From Fratercula arctica (taxonomy: Eukaryota; Chordata; Aves; Charadriiformes; Alcidae), in assembly GCA_947846985.1 (NCBI GenBank), contig CANTUZ010000003.1:96128674-96192673 (forward strand): a stretch of DNA of 64,000 nucleotides, read 5' to 3'. The notes under the pieces were generated by a model. It searched no databases. It had not been told where the DNA came from and saw nothing but the letters and a program-made list of their open reading frames with translations. Of the stretch, positions 1 through 14,194 are shown in pieces (positions within the stretch are counted from its first letter, which is position 1; the number at the start of each line of letters is the position of its first letter). The translations under genes and the position numbers were made by a program.

Positions 1-2788
1 ACCAGACACAGGATATTTTGAAATAAGGCCTTAAACTTTGTCTGTTGAAGTTGTGTAGTTTTAAGCAGATATTTAAATATGTACTAAAAGCAAAAAAAAA
101 AAAAAGATAAAGTATTTTTCTTTTCCGATGGAAAATGCCTGCTAGGCTTGTGCTTGGAATGCTCTTGTATGAAACCTGGAGGCCAACCCAGCAGGCGTCA
201 TGCGGTCTTGGTTTCCCGCTCCTTGCATGACCCTTGTGCCACAGAAAAGCTACAGAGGAAAGAAACATAGTAGGTGCCCCCCAGACTCATCTTTGGCACC
301 TAAAGCTAGGAGATTACTCACACTTGTGAAATTTGAGTGTAAACAGACATTTCCTAGTTAGAAGGATTCTTTTGTTACTGGTAATAATTGAGCTTAACTT
401 AGACTTTTTCCTGAGGATCATAGCCATGCTCTGTGAAGAGGCAATGGGGATGTAATTGATAATGATGAGGCGGAAGTAGAAAAGCAATATTAATGGGCTA
501 AAATGGTGCTTTGGGTGGGCTTGAAATTCCAGCTTCTCTTTCCTGAGATTCATTAGATCAGTAAGTACAGTTAATTATTTTCTGAGAGAAACCCAAGTTC
601 TCAAAATGCTGATTTTCAAATAATTTCATTTCATTTTTGCTAACTCGAAGTTTTAACAGGGTCTCAGGGTTTTTTTAGCCAAAGATGTCTTCATTTTAGT
701 TTCCACCTGATCAGAAAAAATAAAAATGTTCTGACTAAAATGGAAATTTTATTAGAAGAAATAATTTTGATCCAAACTCAGGGTCCTTTAAAATAGTCCT
801 AAGAAAACAGTGTGAAATATCTAGATACCTAGTATTTAATCTACATGGCCTAATCTTTAGACTGAAGAAGCATATTCTAATCTCATTTTTGTTGACTAAG
901 TCAAATATGAGTGACTTAATATTAATTTAATAGGTGAACCAAGTAGTTTGCAAATACATTAATATTGTTTTTGCCCTTGAGTACATGACCCATGTGGAAA
1001 ATTGGTGGAAGAAATATAAACCTCTGCATTTTTTATGGTTTTTATATTTGCTTGCTCATGCTTCTAATAAAGCTAAACAAACACATTATCAATCTGATGT
1101 ACTACAGTTTCAGAAAGCTAATTAAAAGTGGCACAGGGCGATGATCATAACTGTGACAATCAATGTCACAATTAAAATTGAATCAATAAATCAATAAACC
1201 ACCAATTAATACAACAGGTAATCAAGTCAAATGACTTTGTGTTACTCTGGCATTAGAAAATTTGAAAGAGAACTCACTTAACACTCATTTTAACAATCAA
1301 CCAGTGCAATTAGTTGACCTAATCAGAGGGGAATGAAGAAGTTAATTTTATATTTATATGATTGCTTTGAGGAGAGACATAAAGCAGTGTTTTGGTTCAT
1401 CTTAGGAAAGAGCAGCCACTAGAGTGGTTCCCTTTGCTCACAAGGGATTCAACTTCACAATTCTTTATATCTAGCTACTGGCACAAGTTCTTTTTTTCCC
1501 CCTGTTCCCCATGTATTGCGGATTCATCGTTAGGAGTCTAGAATTTTGAAAGCATGCAATGTAATTCAAATTAATAACAGATTGATATGGCTTTTTCATC
1601 CTGTGCTCCTTTAGGTTACTTGGTAGGGAAGAGCACGCGGTTTAAGACATTACTGCTGCTGCCGCGGAGACAACATCACTTCTAGAGAAGATCCTTGTTT
1701 TTCCAAGATCACATGGTGCAGCTTTGTTTGAGGTATTGATAACCTTAGAGTCAAACAGTTGGATCCACGCATTCAGGACAAGAAATGTGGCCCAGTATTT
1801 TCAGAACGGGCAGTCTTTGGGCCCTAAATAATTATGGAAATGTCCTTGAATCATTTTGCATTGTTAATGGTCTGAAATCTCTTCTAGCTGAAGTGTAGGT
1901 AGATGTTTTTTCACAGAACACAAACACAAGCTGTAATTGAGATGCATGCCTAGAAGTTTGATTATGGTCTTTTATCTTATGTAAGATCTAGTTCAGTAAT
2001 TAACCAGATTCTTGAAAACAATAAAAAACCAACCAGCACATATCCTCCATCATTTTCTTCTATAAAAATTGTTTTCCTACACTAAATAAGGGAACTAATA
2101 TGAAAAAGCTTAAAATGTTTTTCTAGATTCTTAATCTAGAAAAAAAAAAATGACGAATCACATTTGTAATTAAAACCCTCAAGTTTTCCCCCAAATCAGG
2201 TCAGAACTAGGTCCTGTCCATCATATGTTACATATATTTTCTGACCCGCTTACATACAAATATTTAAAATTACTTCATTTATTGAGGAATTAATCCCTAT
2301 TTCCTATTACTGAAAGGCACGATTAGAGGGAGGCTCCTTTTGAAATAAGCAGGAAGAAATCTGGTTTCTTTGTATTTAGTCTGCAGCTCTTTTAGGATGT
2401 GCTTAGCTGCAGAAAATTATATTCCTTATATCTTTGCAGATATTGGAAATAATGCGTGTTTACTTAAAAAAAAAAAAAGGAACGCAAGTGTATTAATATT
2501 GACTATAAGGCCCACAGAACCCAAACAAACTGATGGAGACAAATTCCAATTAGAAGGCATAGTCCTGGGGGAGATGGAGCAACCTATTTAGCAGGCAGAA
2601 ATATTTGGCAGCGGACGCTGGCGTCTGGGCAAAGGGCTTTACTTTCCCATGTTGAGTTTTGTAGCAAAGATACCTAAGTAGCATATACATGTGCAGCTGT
2701 TCAAGTATTATTTTTGCTACAAATGCTCTTGTGGAAGTTCTTAGAGGGAACATCAAGCATCTTCATGAAAAATCAGGTGTTATCTCTG
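1..2788. other. AT-rich non-coding stretch
   Basis: No gene or recognisable transposon is seen. There are short A-runs (about 92-105 and 2466-2478). Around 880-1350 the sequence is dense in ATTA/TAAT-type words with little simple repetition. That could mark a conserved regulatory element, but nothing in a single sequence proves it. A 63-codon open frame at 934-1125 is what AT-rich DNA gives by chance and has no protein-like motif. Confidence 0.5.
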
Positions 2789-3138
2789 ATCTTTGTGGCC
2801 TTTAAATACTTAAAGGGAGCCTACAGGAAAGATAGGGACAGACTTTTTAGTAGAGCCTGTTGCTATAGGGCAAAGGGTAATGGTTTTAAACTAAAAGAGG
2901 GAAGATTTAGACTAGGTAGAAGGAAGACATTTTGTACAATGAGGGTGGTGAAACACTGGAGCAAGTTGCCCAGAGAGGTGGTAGATGTCCCAACCCTGGA
3001 AACATTCAAGGTCAGGTTGGACGGGGCTCTGAGCAACCTGATCTAGTTGACAATGACCCTGCTTCTTGAAGAGTGCTTGGAGTAGATGACTTTTAAAGGT
3101 CCCTTCCAACCCAAACTATTCTATGATTCTATGATCTG
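2789..3138 (+). mobile_element. CR1 LINE 3' end fragment
   Basis: This is the 3'-terminal part of a CR1 non-LTR retrotransposon, truncated at its 5' end as most avian CR1 copies are. It aligns by eye with the copy at 16358-16787: the block around 'agactttttag', the 'gagggtggtgaaacactgga' segment, the 'aggttggacggggctctgag' segment, and the end 'cccttccaacccaaac'. It then runs into the CR1-type tail of repeated ATTCTATG units. The apparent 110-codon frame inside it is a translation of this repeat and not a gene. Confidence 0.9.
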
Positions 3139-3452
3139 ATGGATGATTCCTAGCACTAAGCTCAAAGTCAAAAATATCTGCATGGCCCATGCAAGCAGTG
3201 GAGGACATGAAGTGTGTTCAGTAGCAGTGTTCCCTGAACAGTCAGAAAGAGAATTCCAACTTTGCTACCATCTCATTATTTTCTTGGCAGGGGGCTAATC
3301 TTTGATTTCATGCTCGGGAAATTACTGGTTCCCATTCCAATGCATCCTCTTAGTCCATAGGTCAATGTAGCCTGCCTTAAACCACTGCATTCATAGAATC
3401 ATAAAATCAACAATTCACGCATGAAATGGTATAATTTGTTGTTTTTTTTAAC

Positions 3453-3483
3453 ACACCACCACCACCACCACCCCCCCCCCCCC
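3453..3483. repeat. (ACC)n microsatellite and C-tract
   Basis: Six or so ACC triplets lead directly into a run of about 14 C. Simple repeats of this kind are slippage-prone and often length-variable. Confidence 0.9.
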
Positions 3484-6400
3484 GGCAGTGGCTTTGCAAA
3501 TAAGTAGGTTTTTTTCTTTACTTTCTAATATAACCCCTAGTGGAGCAGAGTAACAGAAAAACTCTTTTCCATTTCAGGAAATATTTACCTAATCTTCTGG
3601 ATGCAGGAATTGTAAAAGCAATCCTTCTAATTTTAGCCAAATAGTAGGATCAGAAACAAAAGTTACCTCTGTTATACAAATGGCTTAGAGCAAAAAATCA
3701 TTTCTCATCAAGATTATTAGTCACTTTTGAAGAATTGATCATATAGCTTTGTATAATAACAGTAATCTATGCTCTCAACTCAACAACTATCAATATTTGA
3801 AGAGGGAGAAAGAATTCATGGTTCTATTCACAACTGAATGCTATGTCTATAAATTGGTTAAGTCTGAACTGCTATTAGCATTATAGTAACAAAACACTAA
3901 ATCCTATTTGGACATTGCAGCAATTTAGATTAGAATTCTTCTGATAATATTTCACACATCCCATAGCCATCTATATGCTAATGTTTCCAACAAATTATCA
4001 GATGTTATTCTACACAACCTTTTTTCCATAAATGACCTGTCATATTCATAATGGCATCTGCATTTGGTGACAGTTTTTATTTTATCTAGCAAAAACTGCA
4101 AGTCCATAAAGAAACTAATTATATACTTTCACGGTTGATAATATGGTTTCTAGTTTTATAACTAGCAATATGCAAACTGATTCAGTACAAAAGAATTATC
4201 CCTACACTCAAGGGATTTTCAGAGAGCTGGACCAGTTTTATAAATGACAGATAAGATTTCTTAGTTGTTACTTGAAGGCATCACTTTTTGATCTCTTCTA
4301 ACCATCTCTGAATAAAGTTTGTTCTTACCTTTCACATTTTTTTCCAGTATTTCTATTTCACACTGCATTTACTTTCTAAGCTTATACTGCAAACCCAAAA
4401 TATAACTAGAACTATAGATCTTCTCTTCTCCTCATATCCAGAACAAAGACAAGTATTTCAAGGCTCCCAAAAGGCATTCAAGAATTACGTCTAAAAAAAT
4501 CAGAAGAGCTCTCCTGTTAGTTATAGGGTGAGCATTAGCTGTAAGGTTCTTCTGACCCCTTTGTGCCACAGATTCAGGTCAAACACAACAGCTCAAGGCC
4601 AAGCAGCTCCTTTCTCAAAGGCATAATGATACAGTTCAAGATGCGTAATTTGGGCTGCAGCTTCTCCATTTCTCAGACAAGTTAACTTGAGATATCATGT
4701 AACTTGGTACCTACATCTTTTTCATTCTGGATATTGTCAGCATCTGATTACAGTCATAAAAAACATCATCTTCAGAAGAAAACATTTTTATTCACCTGAA
4801 AGTTCATAGGATACAAACATTCCTATCTGCATATATTTCTCCTTAATCCTTCCTTGATAAATTTTGACAGATAACTTTAAACCAGCTAATTCTGTCTCTC
4901 ACTGGAAAAGATGGAGTGCTTGGAGCATGCTGCTTCCTTCCAAGGGTTTCCACTGATTTCTGATGAACCCTCAACCTCTCTACCCTTATGAAGTTTTACT
5001 ACTGAGTCCCAGAGCCTCCTTGGTAGAATAATCTTTATCAGCTGTATCTTGGAGTATTCCCTTCTTAGCAGCTCTTCTTAATCTTTCTTTAAGACATTGA
5101 GCTACCCGTGTCAGTCTTCTTTCTTTACTACTGTTTCATTTCTTATTAACTTCTCTGCTATAGCACTCTTTGGATATAAGATCATCTAAAATATTATCAT
5201 AGACCTGGCTTGATTTTCGTCCGTTGAGGATTGAAGTTTGCTTATTTAGGACAAAGAATAAAAATAAGAATGAGGGTAGGTCAATTTACAGTTAACTAGT
5301 AGTCTTTACTTAGCTTATTCTGACTTAGCGTTATGCTACTAGGTAAGATAATATTGTTTCATAAATCAAGATATGTAAAGTATTTATGAGCATGACACAG
5401 TGACTTCTTACATGCTTCTCAGCAATGCAGTGTGTGAATAATTCATGTACAGTTCCCAAATCCAGCAGAATTCATAGTTCTGTAGCAATCCTGAGCACGT
5501 TAACAACTGATTTTGCAGATGCAGGTCTTCTGAACATTCCTCTTCCTGACAGTTTGCACAACCTCAAGTCTGCCTTTGCATTTTATTGTTACATTCTCTG
5601 TTCTCTGCTGAGATACCGAGATTCAGGATAACTTTTATATGAATGACTGATTATGGTTTTTGTTGCTTAAATGTTGGGATAGCACATAAAAAAAATACTG
5701 CTTGGTAGGAATTTATCACTTTAAAATGCCATTATTTTTCTTTCAAATAAAAAATACATAATTTTTTAAGTCTGTGGGGCATCAATAGCATATAAAATAC
5801 CAAACACAATATTACCTACTTAGGGCCTTCAGCTGTTACAACAATGCAAATGCAAGCATCGAGTTGTACAAAAATAAAAGACTTTTCCTTTTTTTAACCA
5901 AAGTAGATACCAAGTTTGTAATCATTAGTAGTTATCATTCTGTTCCCCAGCTAAGGAATACATAATAAATAAACTATGCCAAGTCTCTTCCGCGGGAAGT
6001 TTGTAAGCTTGTTTGTAAGTTCAGAATCACCGTACTGATTTTGGGGCTAGTCCTTGTGCTAAATTCTGCTCTGACTGTCAGATTTATGTAGTCACAGCCT
6101 CTTTGATGATTGCCTCATAGCTCACAGGCTGGCAAGGCACTTTCTTTGTTATTACTATCTATTATGAAACTGATGGATAAAACTTGTGCCTCAATATAAT
6201 TGAGGCATAAACCAACTCATTTGTTCTATTCTTACTCTTTAACTAGGTCTGAGATTTCAGCAGATGGTCAATATGCTCCATGCATATTCTAGAGCTTTTG
6301 GAACAAAGGACATAAATAAAATGAGCCTTGTTGCAGTAATTCACAAATGCATTCTCCTTCCTTTTTCTTAAAATGTACACATCCTAAATTTATCAATCAT

Positions 6401-9400
6401 CTTTTGTTTCAGAGGCTGATCCTGAATTTTGTCATGCAAGCTTGGGGAGTAGTTTGAGCAAAGCAGCTCTCACCTTGCACTATTTAATTTTGTTTTCTTT
6501 TCTGCTCATTCCTGAAAGGAACTGCCAGAAGCCATTTCCAGGGAAAAAAAGCAGTCTAGCTTTGTTTCCCTTCAATATACTAGATAAACCCAGCAAAATT
6601 AAACCAACTTAATAGAAATCTGTGGGAACAAAATTATCTTTTTGAAAAATGTGTTATAAATTTAAATATAAAGACATTTCATGCATAGTAATCCATATAT
6701 TTAGTAATTCTTCTTCCAGATTATTTTGAAAACGAAGTGATAGTCTTGGCAAAAAAACCCCACACCAAAATAAAAACACAGCAAGAAAGGAAGAACAGAT
6801 CTCTCTGTTATAGTCAGGAAACAATTGAGTCAACTAACAATGCAAAGGTGACTGCATCTACGTTAGCTGAAATCAGATAAAAGGATTTAAGGTCATACTT
6901 AAAAATGCAGTCACACGTAATACCATTGTTTGATGGATTATTTAAATGAGGAGAGAAAGGGAGCAGTGTGATGGAAGGATAAGGCAATGTGATAAAAACT
7001 GAGTGTGGAGTAAAAGAACCAACAGATAAAAGACAGAGAAAAAAAACCCCAACAAATCCCCCAAAATGGAAAAACAATTACAGATAAAGATGTACCAAGA
7101 GACAAAGGGACAGAAGTGTAATGTACTTGGAACTTAACAGAAATATGATGGGACACACAGCATGACAGAAATTCTCTCTTTTGTATTTCTTTCATTTGAA
7201 TGATGCACGTAATTAATTTTCCTTTTTTGAGATAAGAGTTCAAACTCTACCTGTATTTCCTAATAATTATTATAGTTTTCTCTTTTACTTTAAGACTCTT
7301 CCAATTCACATTAAGTTGCAGAGGATCTCTGACAGTAAGGGATAAAATTCAACATCAATAAATATAAAGTATGCAGATTGGAAAAGTAATCTGAACTTTG
7401 CACAAACAATGATGGGCTTTGAATTAACTCTATCAATGAGGAACAAGATACTGGATTTTTAAGAACTTTTTGAAAAAGTTACCTTAGTTTTTAGAAATAG
7501 TTAAAGATTGTAAATAGAATGCCCTCATCCCCAACCACTCCCAATGCTTTAGTGATAGTTTTGAAACATTAAGAAAAATTTTGGTTTTACTCCTAGAACT
7601 TCATGTACACTCCACATCGCACGCTTGCATCCAAAATTCAGTAAGGAGGACAGTGGCTGTGTTTTCACATTCGATTGTCAAATGCTACCAAGGTTACATC
7701 AATGCAATAAAGGCTACCTCTTGCAGGCCTGGCTGTGGCAGGGATACTGTCTACAGAAGACTGCAGTATTTTGTCAGTCCCAGCCCCTGCTAGAGATTCC
7801 CCACTTCCCTTCAAAGCCTGTTTCTTGCTTTGGGCAAAAGGAGGACGGCTGAGATTCCTTTGGATTTGCTCTTCTCCCTCTTCCACATAATTCGCAGACC
7901 AGTTTGTAGAACACTACAAATTGGTAAGTTCTCATTTTTCGTCCATTTTTAAAACATTACTGTCTAAAGTTTTCTCCAAAAATCCTGTGTGTCTTGTCTT
8001 TTTCTTCCTGCTTTTCTTCCTATACATCCCTCACCTTTTCTCTTCCCTGGATGGAATCATAAGTTTCTTTTATCTTAGAATTTATTAATGATCTCTCCTC
8101 TTTCCCATATACTGGATGTCTGCTAATCATCCAGAGATCTGAGAAAGTACAAAAGCCTTCGAAGATCTTTTCAAACACTAAGATAGGAAACATTGTTTAC
8201 TGAGTGCAGAACTATAATATCAGTGTGCAAATGTTACTCGACACATCAGGTACTCAAAGAGAACTGAAATGTGAACCATTTGTTTCCATCAGTAGAAACA
8301 CTAAGGCGGGAACAGATTTTCTCTGTCCCGCTCCTGTATGCGGAGAACAGTTTTGGGATGAGTAGCCATCCTGCCTATGTACGTAGGCATAGCTGATAAG
8401 AAGCTGTGGGAGAGACTGTGGCAGTTTGGTTCAGGACTGTGTTGGTTGGAAGTTACACTGATGCAATGGAGAGAGAACAAAATTTTGAATTCCAAAAGGT
8501 CTTGTTAAGCTTCTGATTTCTGTTTGTATTTAATTGTTTGATCAAAGTTTATGGTTTTTCTTCTGCTTACGTCTTTGACATTAGTTTCAAATTCTTGCTT
8601 GCACATTATACATATGTAATGATTCTACTATTATTTGCCTGTCCATGTTAACTGTATGAAAACACTGAAGAATGCATGTTTTTATATTCTTAATTTATGA
8701 CTCTCCAGATTTTCTAGAAACCTTTTCTGTATGTACTGGGGTTTAAAATACCACATCAGGATTTATAATCTTTTCTGGAGTGTGGTTTAGTTGAGTCATT
8801 CTTCAAAGACACAGAATGAGTGGACAGTTCAGCCTGGGTAAATGACAGCTCAGAACACTTTCTGTCAAGATGTTAATTGTATAAACAAAATATTCCAGTA
8901 TGTGCTGTTTTGTCACGGTACCATCAGGTTCATATCTTCTCCATGAAATGACCATATTTCAACATTGTCTGATTACAGGACGTAGATGTCTTGTTCGTTA
9001 AAATACAGTTCAGAAATTACCTTTAACTTCTCTTTTTATTCTTTCAAAATGTACATGCAACAAAACCCAAGTAATTCAGTTAAGTTACACCAAGGATTAT
9101 TGTAGCCCTCCATTGGTTGCTACTGCAAAAGTATTTTGCAAGCTTTTTTAATGCTTTAAGCTAGTGGATATTCAGAATGTCACATAATGATAAAGAGACT
9201 AATTTTGCATTCTTACACAAGCAAAACTCCCATTAAAGTCAATTGGCATTCTGCCCAAATTGGCTTGTCAGATCAGACATACAGCTACTAACAGCCTGTG
9301 AAGACTGTCAGCATGCATGCCATTCCCATTACAGAGCAACTGATTTTGTTTAAATTCCACTTATATCGTCAAAGATAGAAATTTAATCTAGGAATTAAAG

Positions 9401-10647
9401 ATAACTTCAGTCTGATCAATATTCACATTACGCTCACAAAAGGCCCATTTCAGAAAAGCAGCATATTTAAAAATAAGGAACTACTTACATCCATTCCTAT
9501 TCAAAGCATGTAGAGCGTGTGCTGAACTGAGGCCAAAGAATGCTTTGAGATCCCCAGAGATGCTACAGAAAGCAAATATATACACATGCTCCCAAATGAG
9601 TGCTTAAGATCTATTTTTTTTCTGCCCTCTGGCTTGATAGAAAATGATTTTACAGTTCCTCTCTCAACACCAGCACTTAGAAATTTTCTTTGGCTGGACT
9701 TTCAATGGCTGGGTTTATGCCTGAAAGATAGAGAGGGTTCAGTAGTTAAAAGTATATATTACAAGGTCAGTCAGACCTTTTGTATGTTCAATATACATAT
9801 ATAATTCTTTCTTTCCTTGAGAGAAGCAGATTAGGCTACAATTTTCTTCTTAGACATAGTCAAGAAAAGTCTGCTGAAAATCTTATCTCATTTCGAGCAA
9901 TCAACTGTCACCCCAAAGTCTTACAACACATTTATAATGTGTCTCATCACTCTGATGAAAAATGCCATATGTATTATGAACAGAATAAACAACATCTCAC
10001 ATAGATGATGATTCTTTTCTACATCAGCCATAGAATCAAGAAAGCAAGCAAGCAATGGGAATGGCTGAAAAATCTCAAATAAATAACAAGACCTTTGAAA
10101 TTCTGCCATCACGTTTCAGAAACCTTTCAAGCATCAGATCAATGTTTTTTCTTGTGATATGAAAATAAAGAAAAGGCATTCTTCTTATGATGATTTCTTG
10201 CTGAAAAGCTTGACTGAAGTACCAGATCCATTCAGGGAAAACGCACAGTACAGAAGTTGTAACTAGCCAGATTATAAAAGAAATCATAGCATTCAGAGTA
10301 GACACAACTGTAGATGGCAGTAATTAAATTTCTTTTATCTGGTGGAAGAAGCGCTGCCAGCTTCCTATAATGAACTCAGCGTCACCTCAAGGCTTTTAAA
10401 TCTTAGCACTTTTACAGTCATGCATCAAAGCTGAAATTATAGATTTCATGTATTTATGATGGAAGAGAACACTGTGCATACATGATTGGACATCAGAGGA
10501 ACTCTGTTTGTAGGGCAGCTCCCAAGAAGAAAACAGTCGTAAAAGAAAATTTATTTGATGTGTTAGCAATTGTGAATTAAATCACAGCAAAATAAGTTGT
10601 ACAAAATTGTGTAATGAAGAAATGACTAGAAGAAGCCAAGACTTGGG

Positions 10648-10673
10648 AAAAAAAAAAAAAAAAAAAAAAAAAA
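10648..10673. repeat. Poly(A) tract, 26 bases
   Basis: An uninterrupted run of A follows 'cttggg'. The upstream 300 bases show no processed-gene structure, CR1 motif or target-site duplication, so it is listed as a homopolymer only. Confidence 0.9.
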
Positions 10674-13600
10674 GATGAACCTCAGAATTTAAACTTTTAT
10701 GCATGGGATTAAAAATTTCACTTTCTTGCTTCCCTAAGCATCATCCATAAGCAAGGCAGTATGGTGTAGCCCCTGTGACTGCCACATTCATGGTAAGAAG
10801 CCTGGAAACTGCCCTGGCATCAAACTGTGATTCTCCTGACTTCCATGCTTTCAAAGCTCTACTCTTAACCGAAAATCCTGAGACACTCCGTAGAAATAGT
10901 TTCATTTTTTAATCCTCTGTAGAGGAAGATCTGGGGTTCTAGATTTAGGGGTAACCCATGGATAAGGTTGTCCGACAGCTTTTTGCTCTGCAAACTCAGA
11001 TTCCCAGGCAGTTCATCCTACGTGCCAATGGGAAACAGGAAGGTCTCTGATGGGAACTCTTAACTATTTGTCAGAAGGGTGGAGAAGCTGAAACAGTTCT
11101 GCAAAATATTCATCTTTGATGAATCAATATACGTAATCCTCTTCCTAAATCGCTCTACAGTATCTCAAACAGGTTATTTCATCCCCGTGAAAATTTAACA
11201 AGCACCTCCTTAATAGGCTACACCATATAACTTACATAAACATGAACTTATGATGCAAAAAAATAAGGGTTGTTTGGGACTCGTAGTTGTGATCATGCCT
11301 ACATATGAAGGAACACAAAATAAGAGGATATATTTAGTCTAACTCTAAACTTAAAAAAAAAAGGTGGGACAGATCAAAGGAAAAATACTTTTATTTTCTT
11401 CTGTGTTCTGTAATATAAACACCTGCTTATCCTGACCCAGAGCCCATCTGTGGCACAAGTTGAACCTTTCTGGCTTTGGATATTTTCCCTTTGAGACTTG
11501 TGTGGAAGTCTGTCTGATGAATGATTAGACCATCTGCTAACTTACTTCAAGTTACTTCCACTGATCTTCTTCCTGCTCCATAGTCTGGCTCTTCTAAACC
11601 TTCAACGCAGTAATATGTTAGTCTATGCAGCCCATTGATTTTCTTTTCCAGAATTCCTTTGCAAAAGGAACAGGTTATTACTTGCATTTATTTGTACAGG
11701 TAAACACTGTGTTCAGCAATACCTTGGCCAGCTGAATGAGAGACAGTGATTCTCACCTCAGCTTGAAACATTCTTAGGTATGTTGGGAGGCCACATTACA
11801 AAATTGTGGCTGTCCTTCATCATTGTCAAAGCATTCTCAGCTGTGTTTCCAGCCTGGTGGGGGGTCTCATTGATCACCTGCCTTGGAGTTTAAGAAAGAA
11901 TTGCTTCAAGGTCCTGGGTGTTTTTTTTGGTCTTCTAAGGGGAGCCAGAATAAGAATCTTGGGAGGCTGAAAGTGTCATTTCTCATCTGTCAAAGGCTGC
12001 TTGACTCCTACCTTCAAGGTGCATTTTCATGTCTCTGCTCCCTGTTCTGAGGAGAGGGAATGAATAAGAAACTATACTTAGGTATCTTTTAACTCCTCAG
12101 CAACTGCAGGTAGAATAAACATATACAAATCTCTTATCGCAGAATCAGTAAATAGCAGCTGTTATTTATCTTTTTACTCATATTTACCTTTCATTTGTTT
12201 AAGTTTCCTCCAAAATGTGGTTTATAATTTTTTTTTTCTTTTTGGCTATTCTCCATTTCTAAAATCACTGCAATGTAAAATACCATTATCTACCATTTTT
12301 CCAGATAAGTCAGCCTCTTTGAAGAGCATTTGAAAACAAGGAAGCCACACGGGTATATAGTCATGGTGAAGGTGGGATGAGGATAAAGAGTGATTTGGGC
12401 ACCAGTGCAGCATCATCCCTGGATGGATGGGTCATGTGCCCCCTCATCAAGCTGTGCTAATAGGAGAATTTCAGAGCCCTTGGTTCTCCTGCCTCCAGCA
12501 AACCTCTCCTAAAATTACAGGCTTAGTACTGCAGTCCATATAAACTCCAGTACTTGTTTGTGCTTCCTCTTAGCTTCCTTCTTGCACCTCCAAATGCTGG
12601 TAAGGTGGCAATGAGAGTATTTATAATTACTGTATGTGGTAAAAGAGAGTGTTCTTTAGATACATTCATTCTTTTCCTCTAGGCCACATAACGTCTTTCT
12701 GTTTGCTTCACCTTTGTCAATTCTACTTAGATACTTTATTGGTATGACAACGAAGAGATTTATTGTCCAGTTTTGGAAAATACTCACATATATTAGGCAT
12801 CTGTCAGGTGTAGCAACCTGCTACAGTAACCTGTTCCTTCTGTCTGCTTATCCTTCCTGATCTGCTGACAGTTTGTTATGTGCTCTTTTGTGTGTGTTTA
12901 TTTTTGGCAACAGTTATACATGTGATTCACAGATCGGTATCAAGAAGTTACTCCTCGTCCCTATTGAGCGAGTTCTGTTTCATACACGTTAAATTGTTAG
13001 GCAGTCTCTTCTTTGCCTCATTGAATCTGTACTTTTGTGCTCCATCAGCTTGTTTCCTATTTTTTAAAAATGTAGATTTAAGGTCTTTAGAGCAAGGTCT
13101 TTCTATTATGTTTGTACATCTAGCTCAAAAACCTGTTAGTGTAACCAGTTACACTGACAGTTAAATCCCAGACTATTCCAATTGTCTGTGGTATTTTGAT
13201 TTACTGCTGTATTAAATAAAACCAAACGTATTTTTTTTTTTGTATGAGATGAGTAGCCTCTTGCTCACAGCTCTGCTGATCAGGCTTCTGGTTGCAAGAC
13301 AACGAAGATTCTTATAACATGATTGATAATTCTTCAGAGTTTAATTCCCACCTTGTTTGTGCCAAGCAGTGGTTTTGTTGTTTTTTTTTTCTTGTTTCTA
13401 AAGGCCAATGTTATTAATATCAGATCAACTATCTTTAAATGTCTTTGCCATTGAAATATCCAAATAAAACAGATTTATTTCTATTTTAACTGCTTTCCTG
13501 AGAAATTCATCCTCTGCAATGACCTTGTTTATCATAATATTTCTTCCACACTTGTTTTAGCTTGTCTCACGTATACTTATTTACAGTATTCTACCCACAA

Positions 13601-14189
13601 TAATCAAGGATGTGACTCAATTTGCAGCTTTTTTTTTCCCTCATATAAAGTGTTAATAAGAAAGCAAGACAGACAATACAGTATGTGGCTGCCCATTTAA
13701 GCAAAATTGTCTAATACATACACAAAATGGCATTACTTTGGCTATATTCATACCTGAAGAAATATTTATTTCTCTACAATGAGGATTACAAACAATGAGA
13801 TAAACCAATCTGTGATTTCCAAATAGTTGAAGAAATCACCTTAACACATACTACAAACTACGGAGTCTTCTGTTTTTTGTTTTTACCTTTACTTTGCATC
13901 TGCAGCTTATGCATCTATTCCATCTATTCTTTCGACTCTGGCTCTGTGTTTAAAAAGAACTTGCTAAACACAGAAACTTGTGTTTCATAGCAGTTAGATG
14001 GTCTGTTTTCCTAACAGACCTGAGCATGGATTAACTAACAGGCTCCCAGTTTTTTGGTTTGACTCTCCTGATCGGAATACTTTTTTGCTTTGTTTTTCCC
14101 CAAGGTGCTGCACCTAAAATTGCATGGACATTTTTGTTCCGTTGGTGTGAGTTTTTGAGCCTAGACAGTAATGGCACAAACACAAATTG

Positions 14190-14194
14190 GGGAT
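14190..14194 (+). repeat. 5-bp target-site duplication, left copy (GGGAT)
   Basis: Matches the pentamer at 15298-15302 immediately beyond the other end of the LTR. It supports the chosen boundaries. Confidence 0.75.

Larger units (their letters stand above)
3139..14194. other. AT-rich single-copy stretch, simple repeats only
   Basis: I see no gene and no clear transposon here. Visible simple sequence comprises an (ACC)n block running into a C-tract at 3453-3483 and an uninterrupted 26-base A-run at 10648-10673. The A-run is not preceded by a recognisable retrocopy or by an AATAAA at the right distance. Short open frames scattered through the stretch (60-100 codons) have no domain-like composition and are treated as chance. 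Confidence 0.5.

Noticed and set aside
10648..10673. Long A run as the tail of a processed pseudogene
   Set aside because: No coding-like sequence, AATAAA at proper distance, or flanking duplication was found upstream.
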